A stretch of DNA of 64,000 bases from Pseudoalteromonas arctica A 37-1-2 (GTDB lineage: Bacteria > Pseudomonadota > Gammaproteobacteria > Enterobacterales > Alteromonadaceae): contig NZ_CP011025.1 of the NCBI RefSeq assembly GCF_000238395.3, forward strand, positions 3,286,001 to 3,350,000, given 5' to 3'. Shown here in pieces: positions 16,544 through 26,016 of this stretch. The notes below the pieces were generated by a model, which did not search any database, was not told the origin of the DNA, and saw only the letters and a program-made list of their open reading frames with translations. Each line of letters opens with the position of its first letter. The first letter of the stretch is position 1. The translations under genes were made by a program, and so were the position numbers.

Positions 16544-18838
16544 CTACTCTTCGCTAATAACGTCTATTGGTTCATCATCTTGAGGAGTTAGCTCAACAAC
16601 GGCTTCGTCAACACGCTGTAAGCCACGCGGTAGTTTATTACCCCTACGTCCTCGCTCACCATGATAATGCTCTAAATCACTTGGTTTAAGTGTTAGTTTA
16701 CGCTTACCAGCATGAAGCGTAACACTGCTTCCTAGTGGTACAACAGCAAGCACTTTTACAAACTCTTCACGGGCTTGTACTTTAGCACCTGGTATAGAGA
16801 TGATTTTATTACCTTTACCTTTGCCTAACTTTGGTAAGTCTCGCAGCGGGAATAAAAGCATTCGACCTTCGTTAGAAATAGCCATACAGTAATCGCTAGC
16901 GACATCGTTCACTCTAATAGGAGAAAGTAATATTCCACCTTTAGGGACACTTACCAGCGCTTTACCGTTTTTATTTTTACTAACTAAGTCTTTAAAGTCG
17001 GTAATAAAGCCGTAACCTGCATCTGACGCCATAAGTAATACTTGCTCGTCTTCACTCATTACCACGTGCTCAAAATTAGCGCCTGGTGTTAAGTTAAAAC
17101 GACCTGTCATTGGCTCCCCTTGGCTACGCGCCGAAGGTAGACTGTGCGCATCAGTTGCAAACGCCCGCCCTGCTGAATCTAAAAATACCGCAGGTTGATT
17201 ACTCTTACCACGAGCAGAGGCTCTAAAGCCGTCACCTGAGCGATAATTTAAGCCTTGTACATCTAAGTCATGACCTTTACCAACGCGTGCCCAGCCTTTG
17301 TCTGATAGCACAACAGTAACTGACTCTGACGGAATTAAATCTTTTTCGTTAAGTGCTTTCGCTTCTGAGCGCTCAATCACTGGTGAGCGACGATCGTCAC
17401 CGTACATTTCAGCGGCTTCTTGAATTTCTTTTTTAAGCAGTGTCGACATACGACGTTCTGAGCCCAAAATTTGCGCTAATTTATCACGCTCTTTAGCCAG
17501 TTCATCTTGCTCACCACGAATTTTAAACTCTTCAAGTTTTGCTAAATGACGAAGTTTTAATTCTAAAATTGCTTCTGCTTGTGTATCAGTTAAATCAAAG
17601 CGCTCCATTAATACAGGCTTTGGTTTATCTTCGCTGCGAATGATTTCAATCACTTCATCAATATTTAAAAAGGCGGCTAATAAACCCTCTAAAATATGTA
17701 GACGCGCTAATACTTTATCTAAACGATACTGCAAACGACGACGCACTGTTTCGCGTCTAAATATTAGCCACTCACTTAAAATACAGCGTAAATCTTTAAC
17801 TTGCGGGCGGCCATCGAGGCCTAGCATGTTTAAGTTTACGCGGTAATTTTTTTCAAGATCGGTGGTTGCAAATAAGTGCGCCATTAATGGCTCAGCTTTA
17901 ATGCGGTTTGAGCGCGGAATAATTACAATGCGTGTTGGATTTTCGTGATCTGACTCGTCACGTAAATCGGCAATCATTGGTAATTTTTTAGCGTTCATTT
18001 GCGCTGCAATTTGCTCAAGTACTTTACCACCAGAACATTGATGCGGCAGCGCTGTAATAACAATATCGCCATGCTCTTCGGTATAAACCGCACGCATTTT
18101 GATAGACCCACGACCGGTTTTATATATTTTATGAATATCTGCTTTTGGGGTAATTATTTCAGCATCGGTTGGGTAGTCTGGTGCATGTACAAGCTCAAGT
18201 AATTCTTCAAGCTCTGTTTTTGGTTTATCAAGCAATAAACAACATGCACTGGCGACTTCACGTACGTTATGTGGCGGAATATCGGTTGCCATACCTACGG
18301 CGATACCCGTTATACCGTTTAGTAAAATATGCGGTAAACGAGAAGGCAGTACAACAGGCTCATCCATTGTACCATCAAAGTTTGGTGTCCAATCTACGGT
18401 GCCTTGGCCAAGCTCTTTTAATAGTACTTCTGAAAACTTAGATAAACGCGCTTCGGTATAACGCATTGCTGCAAACGATTTAGGGTCATCTGCCGCACCC
18501 CAATTTCCTTGTCCATCTACCAAAGGGTAGCGGTAAGAAAACGGCTGCGCCATTAATACCATCGCTTCGTAACATGCACTGTCGCCGTGTGGATGGTACT
18601 TACCAAGCACGTCACCCACTGTACGGGCTGATTTTTTGTACTTAGCGTTAGCCGACAAACCCAGTTCGCTCATCGCATAAATAATACGACGCTGTACTGG
18701 TTTTAAACCATCACCTACATGCGGTAAGGCGCGGTCCATGATCACGTACATGGAATAATTTAAATAGGCGTCTTCGGTAAAACGCCCCATTGTTTGTTGC
18801 TCAATTCCTTGCATTAGCAAGGTATCTGTATCACTCAT
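16544..18838 (-). CDS. parC: DNA topoisomerase IV subunit A, ParC
   Basis: A 764-residue type IIA topoisomerase A subunit, close to E. coli ParC (752). The active-site tyrosine is Y127 in [10 protein letters not shown]. The quinolone-resistance region reads [13 protein letters not shown] with Ser87 and Glu91 at the positions equivalent to E. coli S80 and E84, so it is wild type. The C-terminal half forms the ParC beta-pinwheel. With ParE it decatenates replicated chromosomes. The start ATG lies 10 bases after the stop of the sugar-dehydrogenase-like gene, which separates it from parE. Assigned as ParC rather than GyrA by pairing with parE and shorter C-terminal domain. Confidence 0.97.
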   Translation of the reverse strand: MSDTDTLLMQGIEQQTMGRFTEDAYLNYSMYVIMDRALPHVGDGLKPVQRRIIYAMSELGLSANAKYKKSARTVGDVLGKYHPHGDSACYEAMVLMAQPFSYRYPLVDGQGNWGAADDPKSFAAMRYTEARLSKFSEVLLKELGQGTVDWTPNFDGTMDEPVVLPSRLPHILLNGITGIAVGMATDIPPHNVREVASACCLLLDKPKTELEELLELVHAPDYPTDAEIITPKADIHKIYKTGRGSIKMRAVYTEEHGDIVITALPHQCSGGKVLEQIAAQMNAKKLPMIADLRDESDHENPTRIVIIPRSNRIKAEPLMAHLFATTDLEKNYRVNLNMLGLDGRPQVKDLRCILSEWLIFRRETVRRRLQYRLDKVLARLHILEGLLAAFLNIDEVIEIIRSEDKPKPVLMERFDLTDTQAEAILELKLRHLAKLEEFKIRGEQDELAKERDKLAQILGSERRMSTLLKKEIQEAAEMYGDDRRSPVIERSEAKALNEKDLIPSESVTVVLSDKGWARVGKGHDLDVQGLNYRSGDGFRASARGKSNQPAVFLDSAGRAFATDAHSLPSARSQGEPMTGRFNLTPGANFEHVVMSEDEQVLLMASDAGYGFITDFKDLVSKNKNGKALVSVPKGGILLSPIRVNDVASDYCMAISNEGRMLLFPLRDLPKLGKGKGNKIISIPGAKVQAREEFVKVLAVVPLGSSVTLHAGKRKLTLKPSDLEHYHGERGRRGNKLPRGLQRVDEAVVELTPQDDEPIDVISEE

Positions 18839-18848
18839 TAAAGCTTAC

Positions 18849-19943
18849 CTAGTTTTTCTTATAGCTTACACGGTAGATTACATTGGCGTAATCATCGCTT
18901 ACTAACAGACTGCCGTCACCTAATTCTGCAAATGCAACAGGGCGTCCAAATGTTGTTTCGTCTTTCATAAAGCCAGTAATAAATGGCGTATATTTAGTTA
19001 CGCGACCTACTTCAATTGTTGCTAGCCCTACTTTATAACCTGACTTTTTAGAACGGTTCCATGAGCCATGTTCAGCAACAAATAATTGTTGCTTATAGCT
19101 TGCTGGAAATTGCTTACCGTTATAAAAATGAATGCCCAGTGGCGCTACATGCGCAGCAAGTGCAAGAGCTGGCGACGTGTAATCGGCAATATTTTTACCT
19201 TCCCCAAACTCAGGGTCAATAATTGCGCCGGCATGAACATACGGAAAACCAAAATGCTCACCTTCTTGCGTTGCACGGTTTAACTCATCAGGCGGAATAT
19301 CATCGCCCATCATGTCGCGACCGTTATCACTAAACCATAAAGCTTGAGTAGCTGGATGAAAATCAAAACCGACAGTGTTTCTAACGCCCTTAGCTATTGT
19401 TTTTATTTGTTTTGTTTCTACATTAAGCGCAAAAATACGACCAAAACGTTCATCTTCAGCACAAATATTACACGGTACACCCACCGGAATGATTAGCTCG
19501 CCCGTTGGTGCAAAACGTAAAAATTTCCAACCATGATGGCGCTCGCTCGGTAATGCGTCATAAACCACATCAAATTTTGGATCTTTTAATTGGGTATCAA
19601 TATTTTTAAAGCGAATAATACGATGTACTTCGCCTACGTATAAATCGCCATCTTTAATTGCTATGCCAGAGGGCATGTTTAGGCCTTTAGCCACAACAAT
19701 TTTTTTATCTGCTACGCCATCGCTATTATGATCAATAAGCGCATATACGTTGCCCGCTTTACGAGAGCCAACATACACAATACCTTTTTTTGAAACGGCT
19801 ATTTGACGTGCATTTTCTACATCATTTGCAAATAAGCTTATTTCAAATCCCGGTGCGACTGTGAGCTTATCGAGTATATTTTTCGCCATTACAGGAGCGG
19901 TAGTCAGCCCAAGTAACAGCAAACTTCCTAGTAGTTTTTTCAT
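18849..19943 (-). CDS. Periplasmic sorbosone/PQQ-sugar-dehydrogenase-like beta-propeller protein
   Basis: A 364-residue exported protein with a signal peptide (cleavage after VMA, about residue 20). It belongs to the six-bladed propeller family of soluble glucose/sorbosone dehydrogenases: repeated blades show RQIAVSKKGIVYVGSR, DGDLYVGEVHRI, RFAPTGELIIPVG, GVRNTVGFDFHP and SWNRSKKSGYKV. Members oxidise sugars with PQQ, but some lack the cofactor, so activity is a family inference. It is placed between parE (29-base gap) and parC (10-base gap) in the same direction and must be cotranscribed. The strong AGGAGAGG ribosome-binding site supports real expression. No PQQ synthesis genes are in the window. 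Confidence 0.82.
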   Translation of the reverse strand: MKKLLGSLLLLGLTTAPVMAKNILDKLTVAPGFEISLFANDVENARQIAVSKKGIVYVGSRKAGNVYALIDHNSDGVADKKIVVAKGLNMPSGIAIKDGDLYVGEVHRIIRFKNIDTQLKDPKFDVVYDALPSERHHGWKFLRFAPTGELIIPVGVPCNICAEDERFGRIFALNVETKQIKTIAKGVRNTVGFDFHPATQALWFSDNGRDMMGDDIPPDELNRATQEGEHFGFPYVHAGAIIDPEFGEGKNIADYTSPALALAAHVAPLGIHFYNGKQFPASYKQQLFVAEHGSWNRSKKSGYKVGLATIEVGRVTKYTPFITGFMKDETTFGRPVAFAELGDGSLLVSDDYANVIYRVSYKKN

Positions 19944-19972
19944 TCGCCTCTCCTAGTGTTAAGCACAGGTAA

Positions 19973-21862
19973 TTAAACGAGTGCCTTGTTACCATGATCT
20001 TCTAACCATTGACGACGATCAGGCGATCGTTTCTTAGCAAGCAGCATATCCATCATCTCCATGGTTTCTACTTCTTCATCAAGCGTAAGCTGCACTAAAC
20101 GTCGTGTATTTGGATCCATCGTGGTTTCACGCAGTTGTAACGGGTTCATTTCACCCAGACCTTTGAATCGTTGTACGTTTACTTTTCCGCGTTTTTTCTC
20201 GGCTTCTATGCGCGCCAAAATAGCGGTTTTTTCTTGCTCATCAAGTGCGTAATAAACTTCTTTACCAATATCGATTCTAAATAATGGCGGCATTGCTACA
20301 TACACATGCCCCGTTTTTACTAACTCTGGGAAATGGCGGACAAACAGTGCACATAATAGTGTTGCGATGTGTAGTCCATCCGAGTCAGCATCGGCCAATA
20401 TACAAATTTTATTGTAGCGTAATGCCGACATATCGGTTGATTCTGGATCAATACCCAGCGCCACTGAAATATCGTGTACTTCTTGTGATGCTAGTATTTG
20501 GCCTGACTCAACTTCCCAGGTATTCAAAATTTTACCACGTAGCGGCATGATAGCCTGAAATTCACGGTCTCTTGCTTGTTTAGCAGAGCCACCAGCAGAA
20601 TCACCTTCCACTAAAAACAATTCGGTACGGTCGTTATCGGCCGCGCTACAATCGGTAAGTTTACCCGGTAAAGCAGGACCTGCAGTAACACGTTTACGCA
20701 CTACTTTTTTAGCTGCACGCAAGCGAGTTTGTGCATTTGAAATACATAACTCAGCTAATAACTCTGCGGTATCTGTATGTTCATTTAACCATAAACTAAA
20801 CGAGTCTTTTACAACCCCCGATACAAACGCAGAACACGAGCGTGATGATAGTTTTTCTTTTGTTTGACCGGCAAATTGAGGGTCCTGCATTTTAACCGAC
20901 AACACGTAACTACAACGATCCCAAATGTCATCAGGAGTTAATTTCACACCACGAGGGAGTAAGTTTCTAAACTCACAAAATTCACGCATTGCTTCAAGTA
21001 AGCCTTGGCGTAAACCATTTACATGCGTACCACCTTGCGCGGTAGGAATAAGGTTTACGTAGCTTTCAGCTATTGATTCACCACCTTCTGGTAGCCATAC
21101 AACAGCCCAATCAGCGCCTTCAATTGAACTTTTAAATTCGCCAACAAACGGGTCTTGCGGTAATGTTTCAAAACCTTTAATTGCTTCAACTAAATAATCT
21201 TTTAAGCCTGTTTCGTAAAACCATTCTTGGGTTTCTTTTGTTTGCTTATTAACAAACTTAATACGTAGCCCTGGGCACAAAACTGCTTTGGCTTTTAATA
21301 AATGATTAAGCTTGGTAATTGAGTAGTTTGGTGAATCAAAGTAGCTAACATCAGCCCAAAAACGAACCGTAGTACCGGTGTTACGCTTACCAACTGTACC
21401 AATTACGTTTAAGTCTTCTACTTTATCGCCGCTTTCAAATGCCATTCTAAATTGCTGAGCATCGCGTCTTACTGTTACTTCTACACGCGTAGATAACGCA
21501 TTTACTACCGAAATACCTACACCGTGTAAACCACCCGAAAATTGGTAGTTTTTGTTAGAAAACTTACCACCGGCGTGTAATTTAGTGAAGATCAATTCAA
21601 CCCCAGGGATACCTTCTTCTGGGTGAATATCAATAGGCATACCACGCCCGTCATCACTTACTTCAAGCGAATTGTCTTCGTGGAGTATTACGTCGATACG
21701 AGTAGCATGACCCGCCATAGCTTCATCGACACTGTTATCGATAACCTCTTGGCCTAAATGATTGGGACGTGTTGTATCTGTGTACATCCCTGGGCGTCGT
21801 TTTACCGGATCTAATCCATTAAGTACTTCAATGGCTTCGGCGTTATAATTTTGATCACTCAT
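19973..21862 (-). CDS. parE: DNA topoisomerase IV subunit B, ParE
   Basis: A 629-residue type IIA topoisomerase B subunit, as long as E. coli ParE (630). The GHKL ATPase site shows EVIDNSVDEAMAG, SDDGRGMPID and FSGGLHGVGISVVNALS; the Toprim domain shows LVEGDSAGGSAKQARDR and DADSDGLHI. With ParC it uses ATP to decatenate chromosomes. The C-terminus lacks the insert that distinguishes GyrB. The promoter should lie within 21863-21970; I see only an AT-rich stretch there. Downstream genes follow within 29 bases. Confidence 0.97.
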   Translation of the reverse strand: MSDQNYNAEAIEVLNGLDPVKRRPGMYTDTTRPNHLGQEVIDNSVDEAMAGHATRIDVILHEDNSLEVSDDGRGMPIDIHPEEGIPGVELIFTKLHAGGKFSNKNYQFSGGLHGVGISVVNALSTRVEVTVRRDAQQFRMAFESGDKVEDLNVIGTVGKRNTGTTVRFWADVSYFDSPNYSITKLNHLLKAKAVLCPGLRIKFVNKQTKETQEWFYETGLKDYLVEAIKGFETLPQDPFVGEFKSSIEGADWAVVWLPEGGESIAESYVNLIPTAQGGTHVNGLRQGLLEAMREFCEFRNLLPRGVKLTPDDIWDRCSYVLSVKMQDPQFAGQTKEKLSSRSCSAFVSGVVKDSFSLWLNEHTDTAELLAELCISNAQTRLRAAKKVVRKRVTAGPALPGKLTDCSAADNDRTELFLVEGDSAGGSAKQARDREFQAIMPLRGKILNTWEVESGQILASQEVHDISVALGIDPESTDMSALRYNKICILADADSDGLHIATLLCALFVRHFPELVKTGHVYVAMPPLFRIDIGKEVYYALDEQEKTAILARIEAEKKRGKVNVQRFKGLGEMNPLQLRETTMDPNTRRLVQLTLDEEVETMEMMDMLLAKKRSPDRRQWLEDHGNKALV

Positions 21863-21970
21863 AGTTTTTGTCTTTATATCCGCTAAGGCTCTAATACGTT
21901 TTACTAGTTTTATTGTTATATGCGCTAAAGCGTTAATATAGTAACTAACCTCAGTTCAGGCTAACTAGTT

Positions 21971-22531
21971 TTACGTGATTTTAAGAAAATCTACAATACT
22001 TGCAAAGGTGCGTTCAAATTCAACGTAGCTATGATCGCCACCAAATTCTATCAATTGCTTGCATTGCGAATAATATTTTACTGCGTGTTGAAAGTTCAAC
22101 ACTTCATCGCCTGTTTGCTGTAATAAGTACAGTAACTCAGGGTATGCTAATTTATCTACAGCGAGTAATTTAAGTGCCTCAATATGGCTGTTATTTAAAT
22201 CGTAATGATAATCTTGATACGGATTATAATTAGGTCCAAGTAACGACTGTAATAAATTATAGGGTGCGACCGCGGGATTAATAACCACTGCAGGAATTTG
22301 ATAACGCTGCGATAAATACGTGGCAAAAAAACCACCTAACGAGCTACCTAATAAAACGGTATTTGGCGTTAGTAATTGTTCAAGCTCAATTATAGCTTGT
22401 AGGGGCTCGTGGTTTAAGTTCGGTACACAATAATCAACGTCATAGTTTGCCATAAGCTCACCAAAGCGCACAGCTTTATATGATTTTTGTGAACTATTAA
22501 AGCCATGAATATAAATTACGCGTTTAGCCAT
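21971..22531 (-). CDS. yqiA: YqiA-type alpha/beta-hydrolase esterase
   Basis: A 186-residue UPF0227-type alpha/beta hydrolase. YIHGFNSSQKS is the oxyanion-hole strand, GSSLGGFFA carries the nucleophile serine, and GGDHSYVEF near the C-terminus holds the catalytic histidine. E. coli YqiA hydrolyses palmitoyl-CoA and simple esters; the biological substrate is uncertain. The reading frame overlaps the end of cpdA by 16 bases, so translation is coupled. Order nudF-yqiB-cpdA-yqiA-parE is the same as in E. coli. Confidence 0.9.
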   Translation of the reverse strand: MAKRVIYIHGFNSSQKSYKAVRFGELMANYDVDYCVPNLNHEPLQAIIELEQLLTPNTVLLGSSLGGFFATYLSQRYQIPAVVINPAVAPYNLLQSLLGPNYNPYQDYHYDLNNSHIEALKLLAVDKLAYPELLYLLQQTGDEVLNFQHAVKYYSQCKQLIEFGGDHSYVEFERTFASIVDFLKIT

Positions 22532-23301
22532 ACTACTTCCGTTTTTACTTCTACTTTATCTTTTTTACTCTTTATATTTAGCGTTCTGTAAGCTGGTCCC
22601 GCATTTTTTTGCTCCCACTGTGAAGTGTGCTTTACAAACTGTATTGAGCTGGCTGGGGTCGCATATATGGGCAGCCCTCTAAAACTTTGTTCGTAATCAT
22701 TGTGCACATGCCCATGAAAAAGCGCAGATACATTATTACTATTAACTAAGATATTTAAAAGCTGTGGGCCATTTTCTAATAAGTGTTTATCAAGGTAGCC
22801 GTTTATTGGCAGCGGATTATGATGACAAAATATAACTTTACTATTATTCGAGTTGACTAAAGCGTCCGTTACTTCATCTAAATGCGTGCCAGTAACCCAT
22901 CCTGCGGGCGTGGGCCCTTTAGAATTAATAAGAAGTAGCTCAATCCCATTAGCAATAATATGTTTAGCCGAATTTATTTGCCCACCACTTATGCGATTAA
23001 GCATTGCTAGTTCATCATGATTACCTGGCACCCAAAATACAGGACAAGTAATGTCACTGGCATTTATAAGTTCACTAAATAATAAGTACGATTCAAAACT
23101 ATGATCTTGTGTTAAATCGCCACCAAAAATAATGCAGTCTATTGATTGTTTTGCTATGTGTGCCAAGGCTTGTTCAAAATGATCTGCGGTATTTACAGTA
23201 AAGTACTCACCGCTTTTGTCTGCAAATAAATGGCTGTCAGTAATATGCGCAATGCACAAAGATGATTTATCAAATGTATATGTATCATCAAACCAAGCCA
23301 T
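22516..23301 (-). CDS. cpdA: 3',5'-cyclic-AMP phosphodiesterase CpdA
   Basis: A 261-residue calcineurin-like metallophosphoesterase with all metal-binding motifs: HITDSHLF, FGGDLTQD, PGNHDE, FCHHNP and HGHVHND. It hydrolyses cAMP and so sets signalling through CRP. Length is close to E. coli CpdA (275). It overlaps the yqiB stop by 14 bases upstream and yqiA by 16 bases downstream, indicating a tightly coupled operon. Cytoplasmic, with no signal peptide. Confidence 0.94.
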   Translation of the reverse strand: MAWFDDTYTFDKSSLCIAHITDSHLFADKSGEYFTVNTADHFEQALAHIAKQSIDCIIFGGDLTQDHSFESYLLFSELINASDITCPVFWVPGNHDELAMLNRISGGQINSAKHIIANGIELLLINSKGPTPAGWVTGTHLDEVTDALVNSNNSKVIFCHHNPLPINGYLDKHLLENGPQLLNILVNSNNVSALFHGHVHNDYEQSFRGLPIYATPASSIQFVKHTSQWEQKNAGPAYRTLNIKSKKDKVEVKTEVVWLNA

Positions 23302-23746
23302 TATTTACATCCCAATTTAATGTTGCTTGCCCGTGCTCTACACAGGCCACTAACCAGTCGTATAAAAAAGCATTAAGTTGATACTTTTCATCTTTTTGAT
23401 GCATTTTAGGGTTAGGGTATCCATAAGAAGGTTTTATGCGTTGATGATAATCGTGATGAACAATTTCAGCCACTTTGGCATCGTGATACATGCGTACCGT
23501 TAAATACAGTGGCGTAATCCCTTTAACCATTCCTGTTAGCTGCTTAATTGAAATATCCATAGTGTATTTTGCGCTGCCATCAATTTTTGTAGCAAACTCA
23601 CTGTTGCCAAGTTTAACTTCACGAATGCTTCCTATATTGCGCTCGCTCGGTAACAACTTTAATAGTCGCACATAGTTATGCTCACAAAGTGTTAAATACT
23701 TTGGGAGGCTCTGAATATATCGCTTTGTTGCTAATTGTGCTGTCAA
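23288..23746 (-). CDS. yqiB: YqiB, DUF1249 family protein
   Basis: A 152-residue DUF1249 protein. Segments LTVRMYHDAKVAEI, YPNPKMHQKDEKYQLN and FLYDWLVACVEHG match E. coli YqiB, whose function is unknown. It lies between nudF (26-base gap) and cpdA (14-base overlap), as in E. coli. The start is TTG at 23746 with GGTGG four bases upstream; it is the only start compatible with the family N-terminus plus a ribosome-binding site. Confidence 0.88.
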   Translation of the reverse strand: MTAQLATKRYIQSLPKYLTLCEHNYVRLLKLLPSERNIGSIREVKLGNSEFATKIDGSAKYTMDISIKQLTGMVKGITPLYLTVRMYHDAKVAEIVHHDYHQRIKPSYGYPNPKMHQKDEKYQLNAFLYDWLVACVEHGQATLNWDVNNGLV

Positions 23747-23772
23747 AGTACCACCATAATATTAGTAAGAGT

Positions 23773-24399
23773 TTATGCCCATTTACTTGCCATTTTTTCG
23801 CGATTTAGCGCAAGCCACTGCATACAAATAACCGTTGCCGCATTATCCATTTCACCGTTATTGAGGCGCATTAGCGCATCATCAACCGATAAAATATGAG
23901 TTTTTATATCCTCGCCTTCAGTTTCAAGACCATATACACCTGATTTCACTTGGCTTAAGTCAGTACGCGCTAAATACAAATGCAAGCGCTCAGTTGTACC
24001 ACCAGGGCTTGATAGGTATGAAAGCATAAATTCAAGTTCAGTTAATTCAAGCCCAGCTTCTTCATACGCTTCTTTTTTTACAACTGATTCGTAATCCGTA
24101 CTGCCGTCTGTCATTCCGGCTATACACTCTAGCAGCCAAGGCGAATGCTTGCTTTTAATAGCGCCAATACGTATTTGCTCAATTAAAAGAACAGTATCTG
24201 AAATTGGATCGTAAGGGAGTACTGCAATTGCATCGCCACGTTCTAATATTTCTCGGCTAATTACTTTAGATTTTCCACCCGCAAAAAGAGCATGTTCAAA
24301 TTGGTATAAATCAACCTGAAAAAAACCTTTATAAAGGTTTTTTATTGGCTTTAAATTCACATCTTTATGTGTAAATTGAACGAGTTTTTTATCAACCAC
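23773..24399 (-). CDS. nudF: ADP-ribose pyrophosphatase NudF
   Basis: A 208-residue Nudix hydrolase of the ADP-ribose pyrophosphatase type, length close to E. coli NudF (209). It converts ADP-ribose to AMP and ribose 5-phosphate. The Nudix box reads GMTDGSTDYESVVKKEAYEE followed by AGL: the metal-binding glutamates of the REUxEE part are intact, but the first box glutamate is Thr and the arginine is Lys. Assignment rests on length and the conserved nudF-yqiB-cpdA neighbourhood next to tolC. The start is GTG at 24399 behind a near-perfect AGGAGG. Confidence 0.9.
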   Translation of the reverse strand: MVDKKLVQFTHKDVNLKPIKNLYKGFFQVDLYQFEHALFAGGKSKVISREILERGDAIAVLPYDPISDTVLLIEQIRIGAIKSKHSPWLLECIAGMTDGSTDYESVVKKEAYEEAGLELTELEFMLSYLSSPGGTTERLHLYLARTDLSQVKSGVYGLETEGEDIKTHILSVDDALMRLNNGEMDNAATVICMQWLALNREKMASKWA

Positions 24400-24464
24400 G
24401 TACCTACCTCCTACTTATCTAAAGCTTTAAAATGCGTTAATATATTCTGTTACACTTGAACATA

Positions 24465-24504
24465 CTGTTTTACTAATTATTTTTTTTGTTATGGAGTAAA
24501 ACAG
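24465..24504. promoter_or_regulatory. Inverted repeat in the nudF-tolC divergent promoter region
   Basis: CTGTTTTACT (24465-24474) and AGTAAAACAG (24495-24504) are perfect 10-base complements with 20 bases between, in the 151-base region from which nudF and tolC diverge. It could be an operator or a leader hairpin of tolC; no known motif is recognised. Confidence 0.5.
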
Positions 24505-24550
24505 GTTAACATGCTTTTAGTACAAAAATTGTCTAAGGACCGAACCCCAC

Positions 24551-25906
24551 ATGAAAAAGAACATTCTTGCGGCGCTAGTTAGTTTATCATGCGCACTAGG
24601 TGCAACAGCAGTGAAAGCTGAAGATTTACTACAAGTTTTTGAAATAGCGACAGCTAACGATCCTACTGTTTTAAAAGCAAAAGCCCAAGCCGATGCGCAG
24701 TCTTACCAAAGCGATTTGGCGATGAGTGCACTATTACCTCAAATTGGTTTAACTATGGGTTATACAAAAAGCGATGCAACGTCGTACCAAAGCGTTGGCG
24801 ACTTATCTAACCAAGTAAAAGTTGAAAGTGATACAGACCAATTCTCTCGCGGTGTAAGCTTAAGCCAAACATTATTTGATTTAGGTGCCTGGAATACGTT
24901 AGATATTGCCGACAAGCAAGCGCTTCAAGCAAGCGGCCTATACGATGCAGCTAAACAAAACTTAATTGTACGCGTTGCTGAGGGTTATTTTAACGTATTA
25001 AGTGCAAGCGATAACCTAGAATTTGTTGAAGCTGAAAAACGTGCAATTGAACGTCAACTTGAGCAAACAAAACAACGTTATGCAGTTGGCCTAACAGCTA
25101 TTACGGACGTACACGAAGCGCAAGCTCAGTTTGATAACTCTGTAGCTCAAGAAATTATTGCAGGTAATGCTGTAGAAACAGCACGCGAGCAACTTCGTGA
25201 GATTACAGGTAAATACCACGAAAAATTAGATTTTTTAAATACAGATACTTTCTCAACAACTAAACCAACTAAGCGCTCAAGCGACTTTGTTAAAATAGCT
25301 GAAGATAAAAATATAAACCTGCAAGTGTCTAAAGTAACGGTTGATATTGCAAAAGATCAAATTGAATTAGCAAAAGCGGGTCATTACCCAAAACTAACCC
25401 TAAGTGCTAGTTACGGCGATTCTCTTACAGACAATCAAATAAATGGCGCTAACTTTGATGATCAGCCACGTTCAGACTCAAGCTCTGTAGGGCTTAACTT
25501 TAGCGTACCTTTATATTCAGGTGGTGCTACAGTTGCTGCAACAAATCAGGCCCGTGCATTTTACGTAGGTGCTAGCCAAGACTATGAAACAAATTATCGT
25601 GCAGTAACTCGCACAGTGATTACATCTTATAACCAAGTTGTTTCAGACATTGCTACTTACAAAGCGCTAGAGCAAGCTGTTGTTTCAGCTCAAAGTGCGC
25701 TTAAAGCAACTGAAGCCGGTTTTGAAGTAGGTACGCGTACCATTGTTGACGTACTAGTAAGTACGCAAAACTTATACGATGCAAAGCGTAACCTTGCAGA
25801 TGTACGTTACCGCTATGTGTTATCTACCCTTCGCTTAAAACAAGCTGCGGGAACACTAACAAGTGAAGATTTAGTGGCTATAAATCAAGGTTTAAAAGCC
25901 GCTTAA
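24551..25906 (+). CDS. tolC: Outer-membrane channel protein TolC
   Basis: A 451-residue exported outer-membrane factor: signal peptide 1-23 (cleavage after VKA), then the duplicated TolC repeat of helices and strands (AKAQADAQSYQSDLAMSALLPQIG in shortened form QSDLAMSALLPQIG; second repeat DQIELAKAGHYPKLTLSASYG). TolC forms the trimeric exit duct for tripartite efflux pumps and type I secretion. Divergent from nudF as in E. coli, which supports TolC rather than another efflux porin. It ends without the extended C-terminal tail of E. coli TolC. Ribosome-binding site AAGGA. A terminator follows at 25937. Confidence 0.95.
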   Translation: MKKNILAALVSLSCALGATAVKAEDLLQVFEIATANDPTVLKAKAQADAQSYQSDLAMSALLPQIGLTMGYTKSDATSYQSVGDLSNQVKVESDTDQFSRGVSLSQTLFDLGAWNTLDIADKQALQASGLYDAAKQNLIVRVAEGYFNVLSASDNLEFVEAEKRAIERQLEQTKQRYAVGLTAITDVHEAQAQFDNSVAQEIIAGNAVETAREQLREITGKYHEKLDFLNTDTFSTTKPTKRSSDFVKIAEDKNINLQVSKVTVDIAKDQIELAKAGHYPKLTLSASYGDSLTDNQINGANFDDQPRSDSSSVGLNFSVPLYSGGATVAATNQARAFYVGASQDYETNYRAVTRTVITSYNQVVSDIATYKALEQAVVSAQSALKATEAGFEVGTRTIVDVLVSTQNLYDAKRNLADVRYRYVLSTLRLKQAAGTLTSEDLVAINQGLKAA

Positions 25907-25936
25907 ATTTCATTACTCGCATAGTATGAACACATT

Positions 25937-25962
25937 AAAAGCCAGCTAAATGCTGGCTTTTT
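25937..25962 (+). terminator. tolC terminator
   Basis: AAAAGCCAGC, loop TAAAT, GCTGGCTTTTT, 31 bases after the tolC stop codon. Confidence 0.88.
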
Positions 25963-26016
25963 GTATTTTACAGCGCTTAGCGTTAAACTATCGTTTTTAT
26001 TCTCAGAGAGATTTTT

